Notes: generated by a model from the letters alone, not told the origin. 64,000 bases of DNA from Cupriavidus necator A5-1 (GCF_000744095.1 NZ_JQLI01000001.1:4588001-4652000), one strand, 5' to 3'; counted from the first letter of the stretch, positions 45,339 to 54,247 are shown. A program made the numbers and translations.

Positions 45339-45678
45339 TCAACGAACGATTAGAAAGCCAAAGCGAAAGAAGTATGTCGACGCGGTCGAGGTCAAGAGCA
45401 CGACTGACTTGACCCCACGAATCCTGGCCTCTTGGAGCAGCGCCCTGACCAGGCTTGTCGCAAAGCCCTTAGAGCGATAGTCCTGCGTTACCGCAACGGA
45501 CCATAACAGCGCGGCCACGCCATAGAGTTCCGATCCGGCACCACACCCCGCTGACCTCGTTAGTAACGACGCGGAAGTTCGAGAGATGCTCCGACACGCC
45601 CGCGAGGGGCAGCGAGTTGCTGGACAGCAACGCTTCTATGTGGGGCAGGTCATGAGCCGTGGCGGCACGAATCGTCAT
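45339..45678 (-). pseudogene. ArsN2-type acetyltransferase, frameshifted and truncated
   Basis: Starts MTIRAATAHDLPHIEALLSS, shifts frame near 45545, then GAGSELYGVAALLWSVAVTQ, DYRSKGFATSLVRALLQEAR and STASTYFFRFGF, ending early at I-V-R. The conserved C-terminal S-A-x-C-M is lost. It lies divergent from arsH, a common ars arrangement. Confidence 0.75.
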
Positions 45679-45719
45679 AGGCGAGTCCCAGGCGTTCAAT
45701 TCAGGGTAGCTGCGGCATT

Positions 45720-45742
45720 GATTCTACGCTTCCAGTAGAATC
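45720..45742. promoter_or_regulatory. Inverted repeat before arsH, candidate ArsR operator
   Basis: Perfect 8-bp arms GATTCTAC / GTAGAATC with a 7-base spacer, 18 bases before the arsH ATG and 41 bases upstream of the divergent arsN2 remnant. Position and symmetry fit a repressor site. Confidence 0.6.
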
Positions 45743-45760
45743 GAATTAAAGGAGCGACCC

Positions 45761-46479
45761 ATGCCACACACTTTACCGAACATCGACCGGGCGCAGCTTG
45801 AGCAAGTTTCGACGGGAGAACTGTCCAAGCCGCTTTCAGCCCATCCCCCACGAATTCTGCTTCTGTATGGTTCCCTGCGAGAGCGCTCGTACAGCCGGCT
45901 CCTGATTGAGGAAGCCGCACGCATCTTGCGTGCCCTTGGCGCCGAAATCCGGATATTTGACCCGCGTGGACTCCCGATGCCGGACGCGACGGCCGCGGAC
46001 CATCCCAAAGTAGTCGAGCTTCGCAAGTTGTCGGAGTGGTCGGAGGGCCAAGTCTGGTGCAGTCCGGAACGGCATGGCGCCATCACCGGCGTTATCAAGA
46101 CGCAAATCGCTGGCTGCCGCTGGAAAGCGCTGGCATCCGCCCGACTCAAGGACGTACGCTGGCGGTGATGCAGGTATCTGGCGGTTCTCAGTCGTTCAAT
46201 TCCGTCAATACGCTTCGCGTGCTTGGCCGCTGGATGCGGATGTTCACCATCCCGAACCAGTCATCTGTGGCAAAGGCATTCGAGGAGTTCGACGAGGCGG
46301 GCCGGATGAGGCCGTCTTCGTATTACGACCGGGTTGTTGATGTCATGGAGGAACTGGTTAAGTTCACGCTCCTCTTGAGAGACAAATCGGAGTACCTGAC
46401 CGACAGGTACAGCGAACGCAAGGAAGCTGCCGCGAGAGCAGCAAAAGCGGACCTCGCGACCGCAGGTCAAACCGCATAA
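45761..46479 (+). pseudogene. arsH: ArsH organoarsenical oxidase, frameshifted
   Basis: ArsH is an NADPH-dependent flavoprotein that oxidises trivalent methyl and aromatic arsenicals. First frame: RILLLYGSLRERSYSRLLIE (FMN phosphate loop GSLRERSYS), EGQVWCSPERHGAITGVIKT. One base is missing near 46106; the second frame continues WLPLESAGIRPTQGRTLAVM, QVSGGSQSFNSVNTLRVLGR to the end. Total length (about 239 codons) is normal, so a single base separates it from an intact gene. AAAGGAG precedes the start. Confidence 0.9.
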
Positions 46480-46889
46480 GTGAGAGTAGCGCGCACCCCT
46501 CAATTAACTTGAGGAGCGTGCTTTCGCTGCACACTGGCCGGCAGCGCGGCGCCCAGCCACGCTCATCCCCCACGAGGCCGACGTGACTCCGCTAGCCATC
46601 GCCCTTGGTGAGTTGCGCGATGCTGTTGCCAACGGCTTGGCCGACTGCACCGTAGGTCGTCCTACTGCTCGCTTAAAACCGCACACGGTCGGTCCATGTT
46701 CGCCAAGGTAATGGGCGACATCGTGACGGAATATCGAAAAGGACACTTGGAGCAGGAGGCGCTGCGGGCCGAGGCGGTTGTCGCCAACTTCCTAAGCGAT
46801 ATTGCTGGCTGTCGCGACGAGCATTACCGCGCTGAGTCAGCGGTGAATGCTGCCGGGCCGGCTCGTCGAGCTCCCTTTGGCGCTGCGGT
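46480..46889. other. Stretch between arsH and the MFS fragment
   Basis: A plus-strand frame at 46696-46893 reads MFAKVMGDIVTEYRKGHLEQ and could be a small protein, but nothing supports it. The region separates two converging broken genes. Confidence 0.35.
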
Positions 46890-47752
46890 CTAGCGAATCT
46901 GCTTGGCCGTTGCCGGCTCCAGTAAAGCTTCTGGCATTCGCCGCGTGGCAGCCATCAGGAGCAGGAGCGATAGCAGCGCCAAGGCCGACATCCCGAGCAC
47001 CCTCGTCTCAAAGGGTAATCCACTGGACGAGACGAAGGAGAAGCACAGAGAGGCGATTGCCATTGCCAACAACGCTGGCCTCGCCAAATAGCCTAGCAAG
47101 GTACCAACGGGAATCGCGGGAAACAGGTCCGCGGGAAGCGTGCCTCTGACGATGGTCAGCAGCCCGTTGCTGAGGCCATATGTTGCGGCGAAAACGAAGC
47201 ACATTGTGAGGCCGCCAGACGAACAGGCCAGTAGAATGAGCGCCAAAATTAGTAGTCCGAGGGATAGTAGATAGACCGACCGTCGCTGGCGGCAGCCTCT
47301 TGGCGAAGAACAACTCCAGAGCTCTACCCGTAACCTGCATCGGTCCAATGACACTGGCGACCATGACTGCCTGCGCAGTGGTCAGTCCTCCGACCTGAAG
47401 TAAATTCAACAGATGGACGGAAATTGCTCCAAAGACGAACAGCGCTGCGGCGAACGCGCCGCCAAGAAGGTATAGGCGCCGCCCGGTTGCCTGTCGAGCG
47501 GACTCGTTAGTTGTTGGAGTGACTCGGGATTGAACAGGCCCACGCCCGGATAGCGTAGGAAGAACGAGCGCATGCAGCGGCAAGCAAATAGCGACCTGAA
47601 TCGCAGCAAATATCAACAGAGTCACGCGCCAACCCCTTAGCGTTTAAATATGATGTGAGCGGCCAAAACGCTGTGCTGGCGAATCCGCCGAACAGTGTCA
47701 ATGCCGAGACACTCCTCCGATACCGGTTGGCGTCAATCTGATGCAGAGTGGC
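46890..47752 (-). pseudogene. MFS exporter of the ars operon, 3' part
   Basis: Continues the gene begun at 54706. From the IS66 border it reads FATLHQIDANRYRRSVSALT and LFGGFASTAFWPLTSYLNAK, shifts (extra G in a G-run near 47635), VTLLIFAAIQVAICLPLHAL and FGAISVHLLNLLQVGGLTTA, shifts again near 47285, then SVYLLSLGLLILALILLACS and RGTLPADLFPAIPVGTLLGY. Typical major-facilitator helices. MFS efflux proteins of this kind sit in several proteobacterial ars operons. Confidence 0.8.
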
Positions 47753-47760
47753 AAAGGCTG
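47753..47760. repeat. 8-bp target duplication, left side of IS66
   Basis: AAAGGCTG here and at 54332-54339. Removing one copy and the IS66 restores the MFS reading D-P-A-F across the site. Confidence 0.9.
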
Positions 47761-47798
47761 GTAACCGCTAAATCCAGCACACCTTGTTGAGTCGAACT

Positions 47799-47840
47799 GT
47801 TACCCGGTAACGTATGCAATACGGAACGTTACCGGGTAAC
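47799..47840. promoter_or_regulatory. Paired GTTAC-N3-GTAAC sites before the IS66 passenger
   Basis: GTTACCCGGTAAC (47799-47811) and GTTACCGGGTAAC (47828-47840), each nearly self-complementary and together forming a larger inverted repeat. The second ends 19 bases before the ATG of the next gene. Two more such sites are at 47999-48011 and 48130-48142. Confidence 0.7.
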
Positions 47841-47859
47841 CATGACGAAGGAGTGCGGG

Positions 47860-48120
47860 ATGGCGCAGACGACAGCCCAGCGGCAGGCGGCCTATCGGGC
47901 AAGGCGCGCGACAGCGGGCAAGGATGGCAACGGAGAACGTCGGCTGGACATGTGGGTAAGTAGCGAAGTGGATCTCGCACTCGCGCGCCTGGCACGCCGT
48001 TACGCGGTAACGAAGCGTCAGATGCTGGAGCGGCTGATAGTTCGAGCCGACGACGCAATCGTGCGCCGGCTCGATCCGGATTCGGAGCAATGGGACCTCT
48101 ATTTCAAAGCGAGCCGGTAA
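47860..48120 (+). CDS. Small DNA-binding-like passenger protein of IS66
   Basis: 86 residues; ATG (MAQTTAQRQAAYRARRATAG) after AAGGAG. Basic N-terminus, then LDMWVSSEVDLALARLARRY and AVTKRQMLERLIVRADDAIV: one strand and two helices as in ribbon-helix-helix repressors. It is on the opposite strand to the tnp genes. Four GTTAC-N3-GTAAC sites around and in the gene suggest self-regulation. Confidence 0.7.
   Translation: MAQTTAQRQAAYRARRATAGKDGNGERRLDMWVSSEVDLALARLARRYAVTKRQMLERLIVRADDAIVRRLDPDSEQWDLYFKASR
47999..48011. promoter_or_regulatory. GTTAC-N3-GTAAC site inside the passenger gene
   Basis: GTTACGCGGTAAC, coding for R-Y-A-V-T at the second helix. Third member of the set described at 47799. 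Confidence 0.5.
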
Positions 48121-48129
48121 TGCTCGCTC

Positions 48130-48142
48130 GTTACCGTGTAAC
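48130..48142. promoter_or_regulatory. GTTAC-N3-GTAAC site after the passenger gene
   Basis: GTTACCGTGTAAC, ten bases after the passenger stop and 76 bases from the end of tnpC. Fourth member of the set. Confidence 0.5.
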
Positions 48143-48217
48143 GGGCGAGTGCCCCATATGGCCGATCGGCGCCTTGGTTGCAGCCGGTTCGTCGTTCAGG
48201 CGGCAGGCGCAGCAGCG

Positions 48218-48442
48218 CTATTGGCGTTTGGCGAAGTTGAACGGCAGCAGGTCGGTGACGTCCGCGTCCGGGGCACGCTGCGGCAACTCGGTTAGCACGT
48301 GCAGCAGATAGGCATACGGCTCAACGCCGCAGGCCCGGCACGTGAGCACCAGGCTATAGACCATCGCGCTGGCCTTCGCGCCGGCGACAGTGTCGCTGAA
48401 CAGCCACGACCTTCTCGCGGTTGCAAACGGCCTGATATCTCG
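48218..48442 (-). pseudogene. IS66 transposase TnpC, 3' fragment
   Basis: Reads DIRPFATARRSWLFSDTVAG, AKASAMVYSLVLTCRACGVE and LPFNFAKRQ to the stop. It directly continues D-N-N-I-I-E-R from the 5' fragment at 52001. This is the usual C-terminal region after the catalytic Glu. Confidence 0.9.
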
Positions 48443-48470
48443 TTCTTATCCACGTGACAGAATTATGCAG
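48443..48470 (+). repeat. RIT 2 left inverted repeat
   Basis: Begins TTCTTATCCACGTGACAG; perfect match to the reverse complement of 51945-51972. Shares the tip CTTAT with the RIT 1 repeat. Confidence 0.92.
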
Positions 48471-48599
48471 GGTCCTCACGAGTTCATGGTCGCGTAGCAG
48501 GCTGGGCTGGCTCTGTTGCAGCGCACCGGGACACGCTCTTGCTGAACATAATAAATGGTGCTTTGCTGAGGGACTCGATTGCCTCAGAGGAGAGCTACC

Positions 48600-49856
48600 A
48601 TGGACGAGGATCGGCTCGGAGTTCGATCGTGGCGTGAGCTCGAAGAGAGTGTTCTTGCAGCGAGCCGCCAGGCGTATGTCGGCTACCTTCAAAGTCACGG
48701 CTATGCGCTTCACACCATCGGACATTATCTTGCCAGCGTCGCGCACTTCTCACGCTGGCTTACCAGAAAGCGCATCAGGCTCGATCAGATCGACGAGAAT
48801 CTGGTACGTCAATTCATCTCCGTGCACCTGCCTGACTGCGACTGTCCTGGGAGAAGTAAGTGTGCATTGAATTTCACGAGGGCGGCACTCAAGCATTTGC
48901 TTAAGGTGCTTCGCGCGGAAGGTCGCATCCCACTACGGTCGTCCTTATTGCCAAGTGCTATCGTCGAGGAACTAGGCCGTCTGGATAGTTATCTTGACGA
49001 GATCCGTGGTCTCGCCGCGAGCACCCGCTGCAACCATCTGGACCACGTGCGTGACTTCCTGGTCGATCAATATGGTAATCGCCGCATTGATCCCAGTCGC
49101 ATTAAGCCGAGCCATGTGCTGCATTTCGTCGTCGAGCGAAGTAAGGGGTGCAATCCGTCGACCGCCGGCGCTATCGCCAGCAGCGTACGCGTCTATCTGC
49201 GCTTCCGCCAGTTCGGTGGTGACCCTACCGAGGCATTGATCGCCGCTGTACCCAAGGTGGCGGTTTGGTCAATGGCTCGCGTGCCCAGATTGCTGACGCA
49301 AGGCCAACTCGCACAATTCTTGAATGCCTTCGACACGAAGACCGCATCAGGCCGACGAGATTACGCCATGGCACGTTTGCTAGTCGATCTTGGTTTGCGG
49401 GTAGGGGAAGTGGCCAGAATCCAACTCGATGACGTGGACTGGCATGAGGGAACGTTACGTATTAGAGCCGCTAAAGGCAGGCGTGTGGATCTTTTGCCGC
49501 TGCCCGTGCAAACCGGGCGCGCGCTGGTCAACTACGTGCGCTTTGGTCGCCCGCAGACCGTTAGTCGCGCGCTGTTCGTGCGGCATCGAGCCCCGCTTGA
49601 TCGGCCGGTCAGCTCAGCCGTTGTACGCAGCGCGGTCAGGCTGGCCTACGCCAGATGCGGTTGGCCCAGTGCGTCGATGGGCACTCATTTGCTGCGCCAC
49701 ACGGTTGCAAGTCGAATGCTGGCCAACGGGGCGTCTCTCAAGGACATCGCAGATGTGTTGCGCCACCGTAGCCTTGATACAACCATGATTTACTCCAAAG
49801 TCGATTTCAGCAGCCTCGCGGCCGTGGTCGCACCTTGGCCGGGGAGGAGATCATGA
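48600..49856 (+). CDS. ritA: RIT 2 first tyrosine recombinase (RitA)
   Basis: 418 residues; ATG after AGGAGAGC. Longest of the trio. N-terminal domain with HLPDCDCPGRSKCALNFTRA, a Cys-rich motif also in RitA of RIT 1. A second core-binding domain (RCNHLDHVRDFLVDQYGN) precedes the catalytic domain: DLGLRVGEVARI, HLLRHTVASRML, LRHRSLDTTMIYSKVD with the Tyr nucleophile. Intact. Overlaps ritB by ATGA. Confidence 0.93.
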   Translation: MDEDRLGVRSWRELEESVLAASRQAYVGYLQSHGYALHTIGHYLASVAHFSRWLTRKRIRLDQIDENLVRQFISVHLPDCDCPGRSKCALNFTRAALKHLLKVLRAEGRIPLRSSLLPSAIVEELGRLDSYLDEIRGLAASTRCNHLDHVRDFLVDQYGNRRIDPSRIKPSHVLHFVVERSKGCNPSTAGAIASSVRVYLRFRQFGGDPTEALIAAVPKVAVWSMARVPRLLTQGQLAQFLNAFDTKTASGRRDYAMARLLVDLGLRVGEVARIQLDDVDWHEGTLRIRAAKGRRVDLLPLPVQTGRALVNYVRFGRPQTVSRALFVRHRAPLDRPVSSAVVRSAVRLAYARCGWPSASMGTHLLRHTVASRMLANGASLKDIADVLRHRSLDTTMIYSKVDFSSLAAVVAPWPGRRS

Positions 49857-50803
49857 ATCAATTCCACTCGATGACTGCCCGGGTAGAGGACTATCTCACT
49901 GCCAGGCGGAAGCTTGGTTTCGGACTGAAGGCACAGGGAACACAGCTGTTCGCATTTGCCCGCTTTGCTGAGCGAGTTGGCCACCGCGGCCCAGTAACTC
50001 TGGAACTCGCGTTGCGCTGGGCCAGAGATTCTCACTCCACCAGACCAATTACCGCGGCGAAGCGGATCGGAGTACTGCGCCCGTTCGTCAGGTACCTTCA
50101 GCAGTTTGAACCTGCCACTGAGGTCCCACCATTCAAGCTACTGGGGCCCACGCATCGTCGCCCGGTGCCTCACATTTTCAGTAACGCGGAGGTCGAGGAA
50201 CTCTTGGCCGCGGCTGGACGGTTGCCCCCGGCAGGGGGGCTGCAGCCAGCAACTTACGAGACGCTCTTTGGCCTGCTTGCTGCTACCGGTATGCGTATTT
50301 CGGAGGCGCTCCGGCTTGAACGTGCGGATGTAATGCTTGAGGCCGGCATGCTGAACGTTAGCAAAAGCAAATGCCGCAGATCCCGTCTAGTCCCCTTGCA
50401 TGAGACGACCATCGCCGCTCTTCAGCGTTACGCTCAGTTTCGTGACCAGTTGCTCCCACTCGCAGCTGACGACAACTTCTTCCTGTCTCCGTGGGGACGA
50501 GCGCTGAAGCTCGGTACAGTGGAGGATACCTTCTGCAGACTACGCCGGCGGCTTGGCTGGGTCGCCCGAGGCGATTATCCGGCGCCGCGCATCTTCGATC
50601 TCAGGCATGCGTTTATCACGAACTGCCTGCTCCGATGGTATCAGAACCAGATCAATGTCGATAACGCGATCGCCGCCTTGTCCACTTATGTGGGGCATGT
50701 TCGCGTCAGCGACACGTATTGGTACGTTAGCGCCATCCCGGAACTGATGGCGCTGGCCGCTCGACGCTTCGAGCGATACGCCCAGGAGACTCCAAATGAC
50801 TAG
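49853..50803 (+). CDS. ritB: RIT 2 second tyrosine recombinase (RitB)
   Basis: 316 residues from the ATG overlapping the ritA stop, with GGGGAGGAG just upstream. ATGMRISEALRL holds the first Arg; DLRHAFITNCLL the H/R pair with D-L-R-H; YVGHVRVSDTYWYVSAIPEL the His and Tyr. The catalytic set is complete. It overlaps ritC by 8 bases. Confidence 0.92.
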   Translation: MNQFHSMTARVEDYLTARRKLGFGLKAQGTQLFAFARFAERVGHRGPVTLELALRWARDSHSTRPITAAKRIGVLRPFVRYLQQFEPATEVPPFKLLGPTHRRPVPHIFSNAEVEELLAAAGRLPPAGGLQPATYETLFGLLAATGMRISEALRLERADVMLEAGMLNVSKSKCRRSRLVPLHETTIAALQRYAQFRDQLLPLAADDNFFLSPWGRALKLGTVEDTFCRLRRRLGWVARGDYPAPRIFDLRHAFITNCLLRWYQNQINVDNAIAALSTYVGHVRVSDTYWYVSAIPELMALAARRFERYAQETPND

Positions 50804-51803
50804 CTCAGATCCGGCAGCGCGCTTCTCGGCCTTGATTCAGCGGTTCTTTATGGAACGTTTAATCGAGCAGCGCAACGTTAGCCCTCGCACGGTGGCCAGC
50901 TATCGCGACACCTTTCGCTTACTGTTCAGCTTCGCTGAAGCGCATCTGCACAAGCCGCCGCATAAGCTGCGGTTGGCCGATTTTAGCGCAGACCTGATTC
51001 TCGCCTTTCTCAAGTATCTGGAGATCGCGCGTCACAACACCATCCGCAGCCGCAACGCGCGACTAGCAGCAATCCGCTCTTTTGCCCACTATGCGACGTT
51101 GCTTGAGCCTGCCGCGCTGCCCATTCTTCAGCGCGTGTTGGCCATCCCCATGAAGCGATTCGACAGGCCTATGGTTAGCTTCCTCAGCCGTGAGGAAGTG
51201 CAGGCCATCCTTGATTCTCCATCTGTCAACACCTGGTGTGGTCACCGCGATCAGGTCATGCTGGCTACGCTCTACAATACAGGCGCGCGCGTGTCCGAGC
51301 TCACGGCTATGCGAGTCAGGGACGTCGTATTGGACCGCAGTGCCTGCGTACACCTTCACGGCAAGGGGCGAAAAGAGCGCGCCGTGCCACTATGGCGTGC
51401 TACCGCGAAACAAATTCGCCGTTGGCTACGCCGGATCAATCCGGATCCGGATCAGTGGCTTTTTCCCAACCGCGCTGGCGGCCAGATGACCCGCTCCGGC
51501 GTGACAGACAGACTTAGGCTCGCCGCAGCCAGCGCTTCGACGCGCTGTCCGCAGCTTAAGACGAGACGCGTCTCTCCGCACATCATGAGGCACGCCACTG
51601 CCATGCATATGCTTCAGGCTGGCGTAGACCTCACGTTGATTGCGTTGTGGCTTGGCCATGAAAGCCCCGCCACCACCCATATGTACGTGGAAGCCGATCT
51701 GGCCATGAAACAGCGGGCACTAAACGCCATCCAGGCGCCGCAGTTCAAACAGCGTCGGTATCGTCCTTCAAACAACATTCTGGCCTTCCTCGATGGCCTA
51801 TGA
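50796..51803 (+). CDS. ritC: RIT 2 third tyrosine recombinase (RitC)
   Basis: 335 residues. Core-binding domain FFMERLIEQRNVSPRTVASY; catalytic residues in NTGARVSELTAMR, HIMRHATAMHMLQAG, LWLGHESPATTHMYVEAD. CAGGAG lies 10 bases before the start. It follows the RitC of RIT 1 closely in layout. 140 bases separate its stop from the right repeat. Confidence 0.93.
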   Translation: MTSSDPAARFSALIQRFFMERLIEQRNVSPRTVASYRDTFRLLFSFAEAHLHKPPHKLRLADFSADLILAFLKYLEIARHNTIRSRNARLAAIRSFAHYATLLEPAALPILQRVLAIPMKRFDRPMVSFLSREEVQAILDSPSVNTWCGHRDQVMLATLYNTGARVSELTAMRVRDVVLDRSACVHLHGKGRKERAVPLWRATAKQIRRWLRRINPDPDQWLFPNRAGGQMTRSGVTDRLRLAAASASTRCPQLKTRRVSPHIMRHATAMHMLQAGVDLTLIALWLGHESPATTHMYVEADLAMKQRALNAIQAPQFKQRRYRPSNNILAFLDGL

Positions 51804-51944
51804 TTATGCTTGCCCCGGGAGTCGCGTTCATCCGCCGCTTCCCATGGGCGTACTGTATTCCTGAACCCCTCTGGTAGCGCACGCTCGGCCCCGACTCGCC
51901 GCGGCCGGGCGCGCGACCGGCGGTAAAACACAGAAAGCAAAACT

Positions 51945-51972
51945 CTGCATAATTCTGTCACGTGGATAAGAA
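51945..51972 (-). repeat. RIT 2 right inverted repeat
   Basis: Perfect partner of 48443-48470. Its last two bases overlap the terminal palindrome. Confidence 0.92.
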
Positions 51973-52000
51973 AGACTATGGATTCGAATCCATAGTCTTT
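51971..52000. repeat. RIT 2 terminal palindrome, recombinase core-site geometry
   Basis: Perfect over all 30 bases: arm AAAGACTATGG, spacer ATTCGAAT, arm CCATAGTCTTT. Same 11-8-11 plan and ATGG-N8-CCAT centre as RIT 1. Here even the spacer is palindromic. Confidence 0.9.
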
Positions 52001-53360
52001 CGATGATGTTGTTGTCCAGCGCCGCTCGCCCGTCGGTAACGTAGCGGCTCAGGTACTCCCACTGGTTACGCGTGTAGGCAATCGCCTTGCCCAGCAGGCT
52101 CTCGGGCAATACCAGCGGCGCATGTTCGTCCAGCCATGTCTTGAACGCCGCAAGTAGCGGTACGCTGTGCTGTTGGCGCAGTTGGTACGTGTAGTCGACA
52201 CGCGTTTGACCTTCGGGCAGATCTGCTTTGGCGAGCGCCTCGACCTGGTACAGGGCCTTGAAGTATTCGAGGGCCTGAGCTACACGGCCGCCGGGCTTCT
52301 TCTGCCCCTTGAGCGCATCGACAAACGCTCGCCTGGCATGGGCAATGCAACCAAAGTGCTTCGGGCACTCAAGGGTACGCCAGGCGCTGTAGCCGTCGGT
52401 CATCAGCATGCCGGCGTAGCCGGCCAGGAATGCCTGCGGGTATTCCTGGCCGCGTCCGGGCTGGTAGTCGAACAGCACAACCGGCTCGTCGCTATCCTCG
52501 GCGCTTCGATAGCACCACATGTACGACTTGCTCTGCGCGGCCTTGCCTTCCTCCTTGAGCACCTGCACCGTCGTCTCGTCCGCATGGATCAGTGGTTGCG
52601 ACAGCAGCGTGCGGCGCAATGCGTCGTACAGCCGGCTGTAGTGCAGTTGCGCGGGCCGGATGATCCAGTTGGCCAGTGTGCCACGGCCGACTGCAATGCC
52701 GGCGCGACCCAGCGCGTCTTCCATCCGGTACAGCGGCGTGCCGTCCACGTACTTGCCGGTGGTCACCGTCGCCAGCATTGCCGCGCTCGCATTGCTGCCC
52801 GGCAGTGGTTGCGTCGGCATTGGCGCGATCAACACCGGCGTGCGTTCGGCATTGCGCTCGCATTGCCGGCACGCGTATTTGAAGCGGACATGCTGCAGCA
52901 CGGAGACTTTTGTTTCGATGTGCAACTGCTCGCTAACTTCCTCGCCCAAGCGGTGCATCGCTCCTTGGCAGCACGTGCAGATCTTCTGGTCTTCGGTCAG
53001 GTCGTACTCGATGCGCTGGCGTGGCAACTCCGCCGGCAGCGGCTTGCGGCCACGTTTGCGGCCTGCGGGCTTATCAGGCTCTGGCAGCCCCGTGTCCAGC
53101 GGCGTGAGCGCGCCATCCTCATCGTCGTCGGCCAGCGCCGCGGTAGCCATCTGCTCCGCCTCATCGAACACGCGGTCCTTGAGCTTCTCGCTGCTTGGTG
53201 CGAAGCGCTTGGACTGCGCGAGGCGGAATTGTTCCTCAAGGAGCTTGATGCGCTCGGTCAGCTCAGCGATGTGCTGGGCGTTGGTGGTAGCCTGCGCTTC
53301 GAGCTCGCGGATATAGGCCTGGGCGGCCAGCGGCAATCGGGAGAAGTCGTGTTCGTTCAT
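52001..53360 (-). pseudogene. IS66 transposase TnpC, 5' fragment
   Basis: About 450 codons starting MNEHDFSRLPLAAQAYIREL. Coiled coil (ELTERIKLLEEQFRLAQSKR), zinc-binding C-T-C-C, catalytic Asp in LIHADETTVQVLKEEG and MTDGYSAWRTLECP, ending D-N-N-I-I-E at the RIT 2 border. The catalytic Glu is the last host codon, so the C-terminal domain is cut off. Confidence 0.92.
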
Positions 53361-53417
53361 GCTGAACACGATAGTGCAGCCGCGGCGCAATTAGGTATAC
53401 GTCACACCGAACAACAA

Positions 53418-53771
53418 TCAAGCCGTGTGCTGATATTTGCGCGACGGGTGCCGCTGCATGGCGTCCACGTCGATACCGTCCAGCAGCCAGTGCAACTGCT
53501 CGGTCGTCAGTTCGACCACCGTCTGCTGACGCCGTGGCCACACGAAGCGGTCTTCCTCGAGGCGCTTGAGCAGCAACCAGAACCCGTTGCGGTCCCATAG
53601 CAACAGCTTGATGCGATTGCGCCGACGGTTATGAAAGGCGTAGACGGCGCGGGCAAAGGGATCAAGCTGCATTGACTGCTCCACCAGGGCAACCAACCCA
53701 TTGATCCCCAGGCGGAAATCCACCGCATTGCGGTGCAGGTAGACCTGCAGGTCAGCGTCGAGCCGGAACAT
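53418..53771 (-). CDS. tnpB: IS66 accessory protein TnpB
   Basis: 117 residues: MFRLDADLQVYLHRNAVDFR, then LDPFARAVYAFHNRRRNRIK and LLLWDRNGFWLLLKRLEEDR, the standard IS66 Orf2 signature. The start overlaps the tnpA stop as TGATG. Needed with TnpA for IS66 transposition; its exact role is unknown. Confidence 0.93.
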   Translation of the reverse strand: MFRLDADLQVYLHRNAVDFRLGINGLVALVEQSMQLDPFARAVYAFHNRRRNRIKLLLWDRNGFWLLLKRLEEDRFVWPRRQQTVVELTTEQLHWLLDGIDVDAMQRHPSRKYQHTA

Positions 53772-54247
53772 CAACGCGCTCCCAACGCTTCGATCAGTGC
53801 CTTTACCAGCGCAACGTCCTGCCCGCCGCATTCTAGCTCGACCGTCACGCCGTTAGGCAACCGCGCCGTCAGTAGCGCCGGCTGCAGTGGCAGACGCGGC
53901 GATGGCTGAGGGGCAGCAGGCGCTTGGGTCCGCAGACGTTCCAGCGCCACCGCCGACTCCGGGACGCGCGTTACGCCGCTAATCTCGACGACCGGTGCGA
54001 ACGCTGGCAACGCAGATTCAGCACTACCGGCCGCGGCGGCTTCATTTGCCACTTGGTGTAGCTGGATCCACTTGCGCAACTGGTTCGTATTGATGCCGAG
54101 CTTGAGGGCCATCCCTGACACCGAGACCCCTGGCCGCAGACACGCCTCGACCAAGCGGCGCTTATCCCCCGGGTCAAAGTCGCGTTTTCCGTTGGAGCGA
54201 ACACGGATCACCCTCAGCGGCGGAACTTCCCATTCGTTGTCCATCAT
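53771..54247 (-). CDS. tnpA: IS66 accessory protein TnpA (HTH)
   Basis: 158 residues from MMDNEWEVPPLRVIRVRSNG. A helix-turn-helix (PGVSVSGMALKLGINTNQLR) precedes KWIQLHQVANEAAAAGSAES. The C-terminus has LPNGVTVELECGGQDVALVK, typical of IS66 Orf1. Overlaps tnpB by TGATG. Confidence 0.9.
   Translation of the reverse strand: MMDNEWEVPPLRVIRVRSNGKRDFDPGDKRRLVEACLRPGVSVSGMALKLGINTNQLRKWIQLHQVANEAAAAGSAESALPAFAPVVEISGVTRVPESAVALERLRTQAPAAPQPSPRLPLQPALLTARLPNGVTVELECGGQDVALVKALIEALGAR

Larger units (their letters stand above)
48443..52000 (+). mobile_element. RIT element 2 (recombinase in trio)
   Basis: Three overlapping tyrosine recombinase genes between perfect 28-bp inverted repeats (48443-48470, 51945-51972), with a 30-bp perfect palindrome (51971-52000) at the right end. 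It sits in tnpC between the codons for the catalytic Glu and the next Arg. Host sequence rebuilds as GATATCTCG-TTCGATGATG, so the target duplication is at most 3 bases. All three genes are open, unlike RIT 1. Confidence 0.92.

Noticed and set aside
52167..53600. Open frame of 477 codons on the plus strand
   Set aside because: Antisense to IS66 tnpC and tnpB. Its Arg/Leu/Val-rich sequence has no family character.
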